Source: Lichenostomus cassidix (taxonomy: Eukaryota > Chordata > Aves > Passeriformes > Meliphagidae). Taken from it: a DNA stretch of 64,000 bases. A model generated the notes under the pieces. It searched no databases. It was not told the DNA's origin and saw only the letters and a list, made by a program, of their open reading frames with translations. Numbering within the stretch: the first letter of the stretch is position 1; each line of letters starts with the position of its first letter. Location of the stretch: assembly GCA_008360975.2 (NCBI GenBank), contig CM039184.1, positions 35,017,797 to 35,081,796 on the forward strand, given 5' to 3'. Shown piece by piece: positions 12,477-24,800 of the stretch. The position numbers were made by a program, and so were the translations under genes.

Positions 12477-15400
12477 CCAAGACTCAACGTAGATTGCATT
12501 ACATTTTTGGAAATACCAATTTTTTTTCTTATCTGTACAGTAGGATAGTATTTACTTTTGAAGCCCTTGGAGGGAAAGTGATCAGTATGCAGAAAATACT
12601 CAAGGAATTTGAATTCATGTTCATTCCTTGTAGGTCACTCTAACAAGTATTCTTTTACCTGTCTGCAAAATTTGGTTTCACATTTTGAAGGTTAATTTAG
12701 CTCACAACTGAATTACAGAGGCAGGTAAGTTAAACATGACAACATGTGAATGTTCTCATATGAGAAATCCTGCCCTTGACTCTCACTTTTTTTAAGCTAC
12801 ATGATAGTTTAGTGGTGAATACTTAGAGCCATCTGTGAAGATGGCATGTAGCCCATTTCTAATAGGTGCCAAATAAACATGTTCTAGGATGGTAATCTTG
12901 TGCAATACTGCAAATGCTATCTCTGCTACAGAGAGGTCATGCATTGTGACAGCTTTGCCAAGCATCTCTTTACACTTTGTGATACTTGTTGACACTAACA
13001 GGCCAGAAAAAGATGATATTTCTTAACAGTGAACGTAGGCACCTGTGCCTGCCCACAAGGAAAATATAATTGTAGGAGTGACCTTGAACTACACAATTCT
13101 TCAGAAAACTAACATACAAAACTTCTGTAGCAATTCTGTAATATTAGTTTAATTCCAGAGTGCATTAGAAAATTAAAGAACAGGGCACAAATTTCAAAAA
13201 CTTTTCAAAGAAATTGTTAACTGGAAATGAAAACAGTACTTCTTCCCACAAACTATCATTGTTGGGGTTTTGTGCTGCAGTTAGATGAAAAGGGATATTG
13301 CAGATTTGCCATTTGTCATGATTCTTAGTCATCTTTATTACAGCCAGCTTAATTAGACTCTTAATTCAGCTCAGAAAAGTTGTAACCTTCGGAAAATATC
13401 TATTTGATAAAGTGAAACTTTCTGGTTTATCGCTTTAAATGCCTGCCTGCCTTTTAACATGTCTCAGAGAATTACTTGGTGTCATCTGCTGTAGTTCTTA
13501 GTGCAAAAACCTGCTGACAAGGTGTACTTAAAACATTGAATTATCATCACATGGAAGCCTGTTAAAAAATTTTTATCTTATAGATATATTAAAAAAAAAA
13601 TAGGCAAAACCCTAAACCAAATGTGGTTACTATTTGGAAACTCTGCTTACATGAAGAAGTAACGTATTTTTGAGCAGCCTTATCTATAATTTTGACCATA
13701 TTTTGTCATTTCAGAACTCATCAGAAAGTTTTTCACACTAATTTCCTCTTTCAAATCTTAATAAAAATCCATGCATGTTTTTACCCAGAAATTATCTTAG
13801 ACAGAGTTACACCTAGGAGTACCATTTGAATTGATTATTTCCCTGTGGAACATTAACATCATCTTACATTAGAGTTCTATTTCCTTTCCTTTTTTTTTTT
13901 CTTCTCTATTGTAAAAATATGTAAGATTTTATAAATAATTCTCTTATGATCTTACTACTCCCCACTGCATATACACATTTTACTATGGCTGAAGTACCAG
14001 AAGAAAGGATTAATTTATCTAGCTTGATTATCCTGAAGAGAATAATCCAACTCACAAAATCATGGAAATGCTAGAATAATGAAAATCCAACTTGTGCAAA
14101 TTACTTATAAATCTGAGTGAAAGATAAATTCATTTTTATCTTGGACAGAAAAAAAATTATTATCTCTTCCAAATTGGCTCAGTTTTGAGTAGTGAAAATT
14201 TACAGTATGGAAATCAATGAACTGATTCATAATTTGTGGAAGCTTCTACCTTGACTATACTGATGATCTCAAGTTGTCTTTTCATAGCTAGGAGGTATTT
14301 GTATGGGTGTTGCAAACTCTGCTCTTATTTTTCAGCAGAGGACATGATTATGGTGCCATATAAACAGTGCTACTAGTGACATAAACTGCAAGGGCATAAT
14401 CTGTACCATCTGTGGCATATCAGCAATTATAATAGAACTTCTCTGCATTGATATGCAGTTAAGGCATTGTCTTCATTATTTAGTACTAAATTGTTTTGTT
14501 TGCCTTCAGTTATGAGAAACAATTTATGCTACTTAAATACAGCAAGTAGAACTGGTACAAATCTGCTTTAGAGAAGGCCAGTGACTAGCACAGAGGTTGT
14601 AGTTGCTGCTGAAACACAAGCATAAAAGAAGCCTAATTGTGGATTTGTTGTGGACTGGTTCTTGCAGCAGCATTTGAAGTGCGAGGAGGGTGATCCCTGC
14701 AAACAGCACTGAGTTTGCATTTAAGCAACTCTGGGCAGTTGTGACTCTCACCACTGACCTGCTGTGCGTATTTTGGTAGCAATATTTTACCCCTTCAATA
14801 GGCATTCCTTTCGATGAAATTGTATGTTGGTGGGCAGGGACTGTTTGTTCCTGTGAATAGTGCCTGATGTAACACATTCTCAGACTTGATTAGTTCCACC
14901 CTATATGTTGCTATAATGAACCCTCCTCACCCCTTCATCCACCCCAAAAGTTTTGTAAATCTCTGATTTTTTGAGGGTTTTTTGTTACTTTTAGTACTCT
15001 CTAATGTTAGTACCACCTTGTTTAAGGATTTAAGTTTAGAGAATTGATTTTATCAAACAGTGTTTCTGTTCTCTTTCTTCATACTGATTTTACATGTATG
15101 CTGGAAATTGACTTTTAATTTTTATATGTATAACTAAAGTTTTAGTAATATGTGGTATAAGTTTTTCAGCACCTAAGTGTTACTAAATATGTAATGAATG
15201 AAACATGATAAAAACTGATATTTAAACTTGGGGCTTTGTTTTCTTTAGCGTGTTGTCTGGTATTTTTTCCATGTATGTGGTTCTATCCACATTCTATTTA
15301 GTGGAGTTTTCAATCTGGTATTGTTAAAAAACATTTGTCCTTTTCAAAAAGAACTAGTCATTCATAGGATTAAGGTATAGACTTTGAGAATCTCTAGGTA

Positions 15401-17999
15401 TATAATCAGAATTAAAGCCAAATTTCACTTAATGGTTCTTCTGTTTGTCCTCACTCTCATTAGTTTTACCACCACTCCATCATCATTGGGAGCACTGAAC
15501 AGTAATTTTTTTTCAATCTCTAACACATTTGTTTTCCTCCAAGGAGACTACATTTAAAAGTTAATTAGTTTCCTTACAAATGTACAAGCCAATAAAACTG
15601 AGTTGTTGTTATTATTATTAAAATCATAAAAATTGCATCAGTCTTACAGATCTGGAATATTTCTGAACATGTATTCATCACATGCAAATTTCATTGGGAT
15701 ACAGATTATCTGCACTTCAGGCTCTGGCAAGACAATATGCTAAGAGGTATAATCTCAAAAAAAAAAAAAAAAAGACAAGTTCATGTTTAAAGAAACAAAA
15801 AAGTGAAATGTTTAACTGGTGCCAGCCTGCAGAGCTCTTTTGCTGTTTGAGCTTTCCTTTTTTTCACTTTTCTTTCACGGTTCTAGTTTTCATTTGGGTA
15901 ATTTTGGAAATGCATTTAAGTAACTTGCCTGTGTAAGTGTGCTGATAATAACAAGAGGATAAACTTAGCTGCAAGTAGAATATCTGAAGGAAGAAATGCA
16001 CCAGCAGGAAGCAAGCAGTGATTTAACAGAAATTTATGTGTGTCAAATACATTTAAGTTCCAAATTTCTATTTTTCGCAAATACAATTTTTCAGGAAATC
16101 CAGGGTTGTGTGTCAAAAGATGTCATCCAATATATGTGTCCTATTATATCATTAACATACGTCAACAGCATGTCTGATGGCATAGCCTGTGGATCCTTAC
16201 TCTCTCTAGTGCAATAGTGTTGCAATATTTAAACCTTAAAAATGAGTTTAGGAATGGAACAGGAATGTGTGCTTTCTGTAAGGGATACGAATGTTGGCTT
16301 CTGTACGTTGCTTTATTTTGCGTGGGACTAAGCTACTTTATTTTCCACTTTATTTCTGGTCTAAATATTATTGAAGCTGCTATCAGTTCACGGTTTGTGT
16401 TGCTACACTTTGGTAGATTTTTAGATAGGAATCGTCTCCACTTTGGCTGAGAGTGTCAAGATAGGATTTGCAGTTTAAAAGTCCATAAATTATGCATAAA
16501 TTAGTAACTCATAGATGAAACTGCTCTTGTATGTGCAGCTGTGCTTACAGTGATGCTCAGGGGCTACTATTTGAAATAGAAGGGTGTGTGTGGCTCCACA
16601 TGTTTGGGCTCTGGCTCTGATAACATTATGTATTTTTGCTATTGGAAGTTGGAATAGAGCATGAGCCTGTTAAAAGTAGTGACAGTTAAGAGTTGTGAGG
16701 GAACCTAAGCAGATTTGGTTGCACAACTTCAGCTTCAAAACATCTTGACTATTTGGAGAAATGGCCTGGAAAAAAATTAATTCTTTGCAACAAGGCAGTT
16801 CACAAAGGACAGATGTGTTCCTGTTTCTTTTAACAAAAATCAACTTAATCAAGTGTAGGATAAGGAAATCTTGGTTATAAGTAAGCCTCAAAAAATGTAT
16901 GTAGGTATCTTAAATGTGTCACCTACATGTGTGTATGAGACATAGAGGGAAACTAAAGCAGAATGAGTCAAGAAAAGAAAGTATAGTACAAAAAATGATG
17001 CAAATTACTTTTTCCTCCATTCAGTTATTTTAACAATTGAGATAAAATGAAAACACATTCCTCCGTACACAGCCAAATGCATTAGAAAACCTCCCATTGT
17101 ATGTTGGATATTTTTTCTTTTCAAAGGAAAACCATATGAAAGATTTTTTATATCACTGATTTTCTAGCATTAATGACACTTGTAAAATTATACAACTTCA
17201 GCTTCTTTTTTAGATATATATATATAAATTGACTTTCATTGTTTAAGCTGTAACTGCCAAATACTTATACCATATAATTTATTAGATCTATTTAAGCAGT
17301 TTTGTATTTGTTCTAAATTATTTAAAAGAGAGGTGACTGAATGCTATGGACTTTTTCCCAGGATTTTGATTGAATGCTCTGAAGTACTTTATTTCTGTCT
17401 CCCTTTCAATGGCAAGATTCCCTGGCAGCTCAGTAGCATCTCTCTTGGACAGCAGAGCTAGCCAGACACCCCTCATAATTGTCACAGTCATGTGGGCCAA
17501 AACCCCTGATCACGTTATAGTGATGTATTTTGGAGGTGGATAATTCAGTGGTATCAGTTCACAGCTATGTGAGTTAAATCACTGCAAATGAAAAATCCAA
17601 TACTCATAGTATAATTTTTGTAATAAACATATACACACATTCCTTTTATTAAGTGAGTTTGAAATTTATTCTTCTACTTCATTTTTTAAAGTTTTAGTCT
17701 TAATTTTTAATTTTATTGACCAAGCAAGCAATAGCAAGATAATGCAACAGGAGTACAAAGGCTGTAACTGTTACTATAAATCATTGATCATAGCTGATGA
17801 TGGCACAGATTTCTACTTCAGCCTCACAGGGTTATTTTCCTGCAGCAATACTGTAAGGAAGGGGTGTGGCATTTTTCAAAAGCAGCATTATTAACTTTTT
17901 TTTGCTAAGAATAAATTCAAAATCATATGAATTGACTTTGATATTTGTCTTAACTCTTCAAATCACTTAAACTTTTAAAGTACGTCTTACATTTCAGGG
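12477..17999. other. AT-rich non-coding stretch
   Basis: No exon or RNA gene was recognised. It holds a 17-base A run at 15757-15773 and a short TA dinucleotide run at 17213-17225. The 114-codon minus frame at 14533-14877 lies in a slightly GC-richer patch but has no motif I know. That patch may be an old repeat. Confidence 0.55.
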
Positions 18000-18410
18000 T
18001 GACATATCCTGTTTTCTGCCAGGACAGGATTAGTTTTTTACAGTAGCTGGGAGAGGCATGGCTGAGGCCCTGATGTTATTCTACCTCACCTTATGTGGTG
18101 GTCTCTCTCTTGTTCTTTTTCTGGGGAAAAAGGCGTTCCCAATTGGTGTTTGTTTATTGCGTGGGCTTTCCATGTATATAATTCCTGTGTCTTACACCTT
18201 TTGTTATTGATGTTGTCTCTATTACTGTTTTCTTACTTAGTTTAGTCTTTCCAGTAAATTGTTTTTATCTCAACCCATGGTCTTCACCTTTAGTGCCTCC
18301 AGTTCTCAAATCCATCCTGCCCAGCAGGCAGGGGAAGCGAGAGAGCAGCACGTGGTTTGGGAGAGCCTCAGTAAGGGCATGAAATTAGGGAGTGCCATTC
18401 CTAAAGAATA
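18000..18410 (+). mobile_element. Degenerate solo LTR of an endogenous retrovirus (ERVL-like)
   Basis: From memory this resembles a common songbird LTR type: a 5' part with a CCAGGACAGG word, a CTGGGGAAAA word before the core promoter, TATATA at 18175-18180, a decayed poly(A) signal AGTAAA at 18253-18258, and a downstream part with a CTCAACCCATGG word and a GC-richer tail carrying GGGGAAGCGAGAGAGCAGC. The order TATA, poly(A) signal, GC-richer U5 supports plus orientation. No internal gag/pol/env sequence lies beside it and I see no clear target-site duplication, so both ends are approximate. The family assignment (class III, ERVL-type) is recollection and would need a RepeatMasker comparison. 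Confidence 0.65.
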
Positions 18411-19300
18411 GAGACATATTTGCACAGAATTCTCCTTTAGAACAACTGTTCTACTCTTCCTTATTCTAATTGAATTCCTGTAATTTCTTATGCATTTTTT
18501 TTAAACGTACTGAGCTATCATTTGGTGTTTTTCTGTTTTGAATGTACTGTTAGAAGCGTATCTTGATGACAAGTTGGTATTACAAAGTCCAAGTTTGCCT
18601 GCCTGTGATCAAGTATACTTGCATATCCTCATATGAATGTACAAGGGGAATACATTTAGCACCCATTCTTTAATAAGCATTATTTATTTTGTACCATAGA
18701 GAACATCAGCTGAATCTGACAGAGGCTAGTTTCTAAGCAAACCAAAGGAAGGGTACCTTTTTTGCAAAACACAAGTTATGTGGCACTATAATGGAGCGAG
18801 CAATTCTGTGTTTGGCACAGTGTGAATGGATTCAAGGCAAGACCGGAAAATTCATTCAAGCTGCTTTAAACAAAAATGGTTAAGAGTCTTAAGGAACACT
18901 GAGAGAAGTATTGTGTGTGCTTGCCCTATTTTTTTTCTTTACTTTAACCTGGGCATCTCTTTATGGCTTTTGAAGACAAAATAGTTAAGTAAAGGGATTG
19001 ATTAATTCTGAACACACCTTCTTACATTGCACCATGAGCCAAAGCTGAGTTTGCTTTTTGAAAGTAAGTTGTTCTTGCCTTCTTCCTTGCTCCCTCATTT
19101 TGTTCACAGTCTAAAGTATTTTAAAAAGGCTCTTTGCACCAAAAATTCTTGTAAAATTTCAGTATTTTACTTTGATCAGAATGGAAATCCTGTATTAAAA
19201 AGAAGGTGATTAAAAAAATCAAGGTTCTTGTTACATCTGTTAAGAATGTGTAAAAAGTGTACAAATAAAATTTGAAATACTTACACAACATACTCCACTT
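18411..19300. other. AT-rich non-coding stretch between two LTRs
   Basis: Single-copy looking sequence. Minor open frames at 19027-19369 on both strands run into the adjoining LTR and have no protein resemblance. Confidence 0.5.
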
Positions 19301-19308
19301 GTAGGGTA
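19301..19308. repeat. Target-site duplication, left copy
   Basis: GTAGGGTA here is repeated exactly at 19665-19672, directly flanking the LTR between them. The biologically duplicated part may be only the 6 bases GTAGGG, which would put the LTR edge two bases further left. Confidence 0.75.
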
Positions 19309-19369
19309 AAGAGAAACGACGAGAGGGAACTCTCGGCACTCTCAATATGAGATATAAAGTAAGCTCCAT

Positions 19370-19375
19370 TTTATT
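19370..19375 (-). terminator. LTR poly(A) signal
   Basis: AATAAA on the minus strand, 17 bases downstream of the TATA box of the 19309-19664 LTR. Confidence 0.7.
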
Positions 19376-19392
19376 TCACCAAACGAGAGACT

Positions 19393-19398
19393 TATATA
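19393..19398 (-). promoter_or_regulatory. LTR TATA box
   Basis: TATATA (with AG following) on the minus strand, in the expected U3 position just upstream of the AATAAA signal of the same LTR. Confidence 0.65.
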
Positions 19399-19664
19399 CT
19401 GTTACAGAAGTTTCTATTCATAGATACACACACACACCTGCAGCTGTTCTCACACATTCAGGGATCCTCCTGCTAACTCCCTTATTCTTTTCTTATAACA
19501 CTCCTGACTCCTAATCTTTCTCATGGCATTCTTCCCACAGAACATTCTCAGGCAAACAAACCACTGTAGCTTGTTGGAATTTTACTGAGGCCTGACCATG
19601 CTGAAGCCTTGCTCAGCCCTGCTCAGTTAGCATGAGTTTTGCTGGAAAACTGCGTTTTCCAACA

Positions 19665-19672
19665 GTAGGGTA
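19665..19672. repeat. Target-site duplication, right copy
   Basis: Exact repeat of GTAGGGTA at 19301-19308. It abuts the terminal CA (TG on the minus strand) of the LTR. Confidence 0.75.
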
Positions 19673-22600
19673 TAGTATATATCTGAATTTTACTTGACTA
19701 AACTTCTAATGGAGTCCAGAATGTTATTCCTGACTCTCTAGTGAAGAATAAGTTACAAAGGTCAAAACCTTTTAACAATTAAAAGTAACTAAAATTGAGT
19801 AGTTTAGCTATGGAGGGGCAGATACCCCTTTCAGTCCATCAGAGGAGTAATATGTAAAATGTTGTTTTAATTGTAAAATGATATGTTTGTGCAGCTATAT
19901 TTTGCTTTTTATTGTCTATGAGATTTCAACAGCCTGCGTTTTCATAATTCTTATGATTGACACTGTGATTGTAGTTGTAAAGTGTGCTCAGGCTTAAATG
20001 AGTACCATGAACCTTTAGGAATAACTGATGTAGCTATTAGGAAAAGAAAGTACCCTTCTGAGTAATACAAATATCTGAGTTAATTTGAAGAAAAATTTTA
20101 ATCTTCCCTGTGCTTGTTGGGAGAATAAAGGATTGTTCTGGAAGTGATGGTGAAAGGAAGCATTTGATCATTTTATACCCTTTTAAAAGTTATGGTAATA
20201 TTTTTTTGAGTATAAAATGGGCAAGAAATAGATAAAATTTTAAGAGCTCTTTTGATCATTTAAAAAGAGATTCAACATCAGAATCAAGCATATTAAATTC
20301 CAGTGAGGAAGGCTTTTATCTTGGAATAACCACTTGGTGCCATAGCAAGCTTTAACAGGGTCCCAAAAAAAAATGTTAAGAGAACTGCTTCAGGCAAATG
20401 TTTCATGCTGCATTACCTAAATATACAGTTTAGGATCTATGGCCTCAGTTACTGGAGAAACACAGGATTTAGAGTCAGTTATGTACACAACTGAGCAAAA
20501 AGTAGAAGGTACCCTGCCTTACTATTATTCATATCTTCACATATTGCCAAAAAATCATTAGACTTGATCTTACATGGCAAAGAGTTTAAAGAGTACATGG
20601 AATTGGTTTTGATTGCTAAATAAGTGAGGTGCAATAAAAAGCAAAAAAAAATAACCCTCCAGCAGAGACCGATGGTTTCCATTCATGCATATGTATGTTT
20701 GTGTACATGAGCAGTCTATTTTAACATAGACCTAAACTCAGAGATGGTTTACTTTTAGCAAAGCTTACTTGTAATGAAGAGCAATTTCTATGTGACTGTT
20801 GGTAGCTAAATAGTTTCTCTTTATTTAATTTGCTTTTATTCAAATCTTGCAGGTTGAATTTTATTCAAAGTGTTCTTATCATGAGTAAATGCGAATGTAT
20901 AGTTCCATTTTCTTACTGATTTTTTTACTAAATCAGGGAGCTGGAAAACCATCTTGAAAATATTTTTTTTAATTGAAATCATGACTAAAATGTTACATAA
21001 AATTGGCTTCTTTACATAAAACACTTAATTTCACTGGAAGGAAAATACACCTTTTCACTCTTACAGTAATAAAAATAAACTCTGAATTAAGATAACTTTT
21101 GCATTTCAAGTATTTTAAATGAAAATTTTTACTTCAATTTTATTTGTTTAATCAGAACAATTTACTAAATTTCAGATGAACTTCTCTTTTACCAAGATAC
21201 ATTGCTCAGCAAAGAAATTACTCTCTAAATATTTTTGAAATGTGATATTGAATCTGATTGAGTTACGAGTGCTGACATGTTAACAGCTGCAATCTGCTAT
21301 GTGTAGATTGAAAAAGGAAAATACAAAATAGAATAGTCAATAATATACCCTTGTCATATCACAGGCTATGCACTAATTTGTCTATTTCACAGTTAGAGTA
21401 TAAAGATTGTTCATATTTCTCACACACAATTTGACATTCCATGAATGATTCCTCTTTCCCACCAATGCCAGTTACTCTATTAATAATAAGCTCTTATTAA
21501 GGGTTGTTTCTAAGTTTATATAGGTAATTGTAGTAGCAAATTACTGGATATACCTACTTAACTAATTACTTCTTTTAAAATTCTATTATCTGTGCCTTCA
21601 ATTAATCGTAAGCACAAATAAGTACCAAGGCTGTCACTGAAAAATTAGAAATTGCAGTTTAAAACATTTAAACAGATTCTTTCCCCTGTGAAGAGTTGTT
21701 AATCATGTTGTGCCACTTAAGTTAATTATGGGCTACACTTGGAAATAAGACTAGAGGGGAAAATTTTTACCATAAAGAGATATGCAGGCTGTGGGACTAA
21801 CAAATTGCTTGTGTCCCTTAGGTGTGAGTCTGCTTTTGTCAGACCCACAGAAATTCTTGAACCAGAATTGTGTGGGAATCTGTTGAGAACAAAAGAGTGT
21901 AATTCTGAAGGGCAGACTAATGTACTTGGGATTTAGTGGCCTGTTTTACTTGGTATATGTTTAATTCAGTGTGTTGGGTTGGTATTTTAGAAATTTAGAG
22001 AATCTGAGATGTGCATTTGGGTTTCTGGCCTGGCTGCTTGAAGCAAGCCTGTTAATAAACTGCATCACTGTTACAATGAGTGATACCACTGACATTACTA
22101 AATTTTGCTAATTTCCTCCTTTCCCTGTTGGCACATGTATCATATAAGGCCTTTCATATCATATAAGGATCTGCAAAGGGAGGGAGTTGACAGTAACCCT
22201 AGAAGTAAGTTGCGCAGTCTGGACTGAAATTTGAGGCCAAATGAATATTTTCAAAATCAGCATCTATTTTTATCACATTCCAAAGACTACAGATAATTAT
22301 GTAATTATGGAGTAAATTCTAATATGAAATTTATTTCAGAACCAAGCGGGATATGGACAGATTATATATTTCTATACTTCTCTTTTAATGGCTATTTACT
22401 TATTTTTCAGCAACAGTGTTAATAAATGTCAGGATACTCCTTGCAGTATGCTAACCCACTCTGAACTTCAGTGTAGACAGTGCCTGGGTTGTCTGACTTT
22501 GTGATTTGAAGTACTTCAGTGCAATATAGCAAAATAAGATCTGTGCAGAATCTGTTCTCACTGGCAGTGGTATGGAAAGATTGTCTCCAAATTTCTTTAT

Positions 22601-24437
22601 AATTTCAAAGATAATGATATTCTCTCATGTAAGATCAAGTAGTTACCATGTTTTTGTATTTACTAAGTTGTTGCTTCTGGTTTCTCTTTTTATTTTTCTT
22701 CCTCATTCTTTTTTATAAGTTTAATGATTTCTCTAAAATTTCGTTCATTGAACATCGTGAACTGTCCTTAATTAAGGTTTTCAGATTTCCCAAGTGGTTT
22801 TGGTCAATACCAGCAAAATCACTTACAATTTAAACATTTATTCCCCCACATTTAAACATGAATTCAAAACATGGCATGGAACTTGGAGTGATCTTTGCAG
22901 TTTTATTGAATGCTTCTGGACTAACACCACATGCAGTAAGCCTTCTTAAAATAAGACTATTCAAACCCCACTTGAACAGTTATGTGAGTTGTAGTTATAC
23001 CAGTTACTATTGAAAAGTCATCATTTATAAAAGAGTCTAGTCAGAAATGTTGCTAATGGTAATGAAAAATAATTAAAGAGTTTCCAGATTTTAAAATTGA
23101 CGTAAAATTAGTACTTGAATTAGTCAAAATAATTGTGCAACTTGTACAGTGGGTTCTTGGTTTTGATAAGTTCACCATAAATAAGTATCTTCATTAGTAG
23201 ACAGAGGACAGGGATTTCTAGTTATTTGTTATAAACATTATTTTGACATGTTTATTGAACATCAATGGATGAAATCTTACTGAGTTTTGATTGCCTAGCA
23301 GATTTGTAATGAATCGCATAGCATGAGTCATTGGCTTATATTTACAGCTGTAATATACTACTTAAAATTCAACCTCTTAAACAATTTCATTTAATGATTC
23401 TGTTTGGCATATGAGTCAGCAATGAACTGCAAGAACTTACCTATTGCCTGTCATAAGCATGTTTTTATAGAACAAGAAAATAAAAATGTGAGGTTTTTCT
23501 CTATTTGGGTAAAGGGCAAAATCTAATTTCATTATGAGTGACTTACACTGTTAAATAAAGAATATATCACATTGGGAAAATGGCAAGGCTGGGTAAGCAA
23601 GAATTTAATTTGCAGGGTTTTTTTATCTCATTGCACTGTGTGACTAAACTTAATGAAGAAAAGATCACCCCTTGTTTTAGACTGACTTTTGATCTATGTG
23701 TATAATAGCCTGTTCCCAACAATAACTTACCAGCAGCCTTTCAGCACAAAATTTCATGGCTGCATTGACCTTTGACCAAATATACTGTGCAAGTGCTGCT
23801 AGTAAATCTTTCAGTGGGTAAAAATACCTCAGGCAAACTTATATTCTGGGAACTTTTCAGAGAGTTCCTGTTTGTGCAGAAAAGTTAGAACTACTGAGGC
23901 ATCAAATGGAAAGGGAAGGGAGTCAGCAACTGCAGTGGCAGACCTGGAGTGTGCTTAACATGGATTTTTGTAGGAGGACAAAAGCTGCTAACCTTCTGCT
24001 TTGGTAGCCAAAGTACCTTGGTAGCCAGATCTGCCAGCATTTGTCTTTTTTTCAGGCACTGCATGTCTCACCCAGCAGTTAGAGTCAACGCTAGAAAGTA
24101 AAAGTGTTATGTCCCAGCCTTACAGCGTCACTCTTACTAATCTTTGAAGAGATTAGAGTTTTGCCAGGAAGCATTTTGTCAGCTTGGTATTGATTCTAGT
24201 TTATACACCTTTTTTCCAGCTTGAGGAAGGAATTTTGCTGCACATTTCAGGTCTCACAAATTCGCCTTCTGATGATGTGTATATTCTGATTTTTCAACTG
24301 TAGAATAAGAAGTAGCAGCAAGCTGCTTATTGACCTTGAAAAACAGTCTCCTAGTGTTTTGCTGTATCTGTAAATGTTCTTTAAAAAATACCCCATATTT
24401 ATTGTTTTAGCATTAATGGCCCCTGGAAAAAAAAAAA
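19673..24437. other. AT-rich non-coding stretch
   Basis: No gene recognised. A 12-base word, TATCATATAAGG, is repeated at 22138-22149 and 22157-22168. Open frames are at most 82 codons and unremarkable. Confidence 0.55.
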
Positions 24438-24800
24438 TCAGTGAAATTTTTCTTCTAGTATCTGGCACAGCTTTAGGTCATTTCCTCTCATCCTTTTACT
24501 TGAGATGTGGCAGAAGAGACTGATCCCCACTCACTGCAACTTCTTTCAGGAGGCCTTATTGAACATCTTACAGTTGGCCTTGGCCCATTGATCCAGTCCT
24601 TTCTATAGAGCCTTCCTACCTTCCAGCAGATCAACACCCAACTTGGTGTTGTCTGTGAACTTCCTGGGGGCATCCTCAATTCCCTTATCCAGATCTATGA
24701 CAAAGGTGTTAAACAGGACCAGCAGTAACACTAAGCCCTGAGGAACACTACTAGTGAGTGGCACCAGCTGGGTTTAGTTCCATTCACTGCCACAGTGTTG
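24438..24800 (-). mobile_element. CR1 LINE fragment: decayed ORF2 reverse transcriptase with internal deletion
   Basis: On the minus strand this follows the CR1 ORF2 order in broken frames. From the right edge it runs from the region before the catalytic box (a VNG.K..W..V-type segment, then the CR1 LFN.F..DLD stretch), to the catalytic box, to the DRL..WA.AN..RFNKA stretch. The catalytic FADD box reads FTDN (codons at 24648-24659), so one catalytic aspartate is asparagine. Near 24550 the sequence jumps from the FNKA segment directly to the LKGGC..VG..LFS segment, so well over 100 codons present in intact CR1 are missing. It continues into decayed RTRGN and KNFFT regions ending near 24438. 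Several stops and frameshifts make it dead. Boundaries are approximate. Family motifs are from memory. Confidence 0.8.

Larger units (their letters stand above)
19309..19664 (-). mobile_element. Solo LTR of an endogenous retrovirus, second family
   Basis: Read on the minus strand the element begins TGTTGGAAAACGCAG, carries a TATA box (TATATAAG, complement of 19391-19398) and an AATAAA signal (complement of 19370-19375), and ends near the repeated GTAGGGTA. It is about 356 bp. No gag, pol or env is attached, so it is a solo LTR left by LTR-LTR recombination. The start has the canonical TG. The expected CA at the other end is not intact if the duplication is 6 bp (it reads TA), which fits a single decay mutation. 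It contains a short CA run near 19425-19437. A 6-bp duplication would fit an alpha/beta-retrovirus-like (ERVK-type) integrase. Confidence 0.8.

Noticed and set aside
12792..12995. Minus-strand frame containing IFTDGS, like a retroviral RNase H motif
   Set aside because: In RNase H the conserved Glu helix follows the DGS strand; here the only Glu-Ala-like helix comes before it and the frame stops 10 residues after DGS. No other pol motif lies nearby.
14533..14877. 114-codon minus-strand frame, Cys/Ser-rich
   Set aside because: No motif or family match. The underlying patch is slightly GC-richer and may be an old repeat.
15757..15773. A17 run as the tail of a SINE or processed pseudogene
   Set aside because: No SINE promoter boxes, no gene-like body upstream and no flanking duplication.
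24488..24679. 63-codon minus-strand frame
   Set aside because: It is an out-of-phase reading of the CR1 reverse transcriptase fragment.
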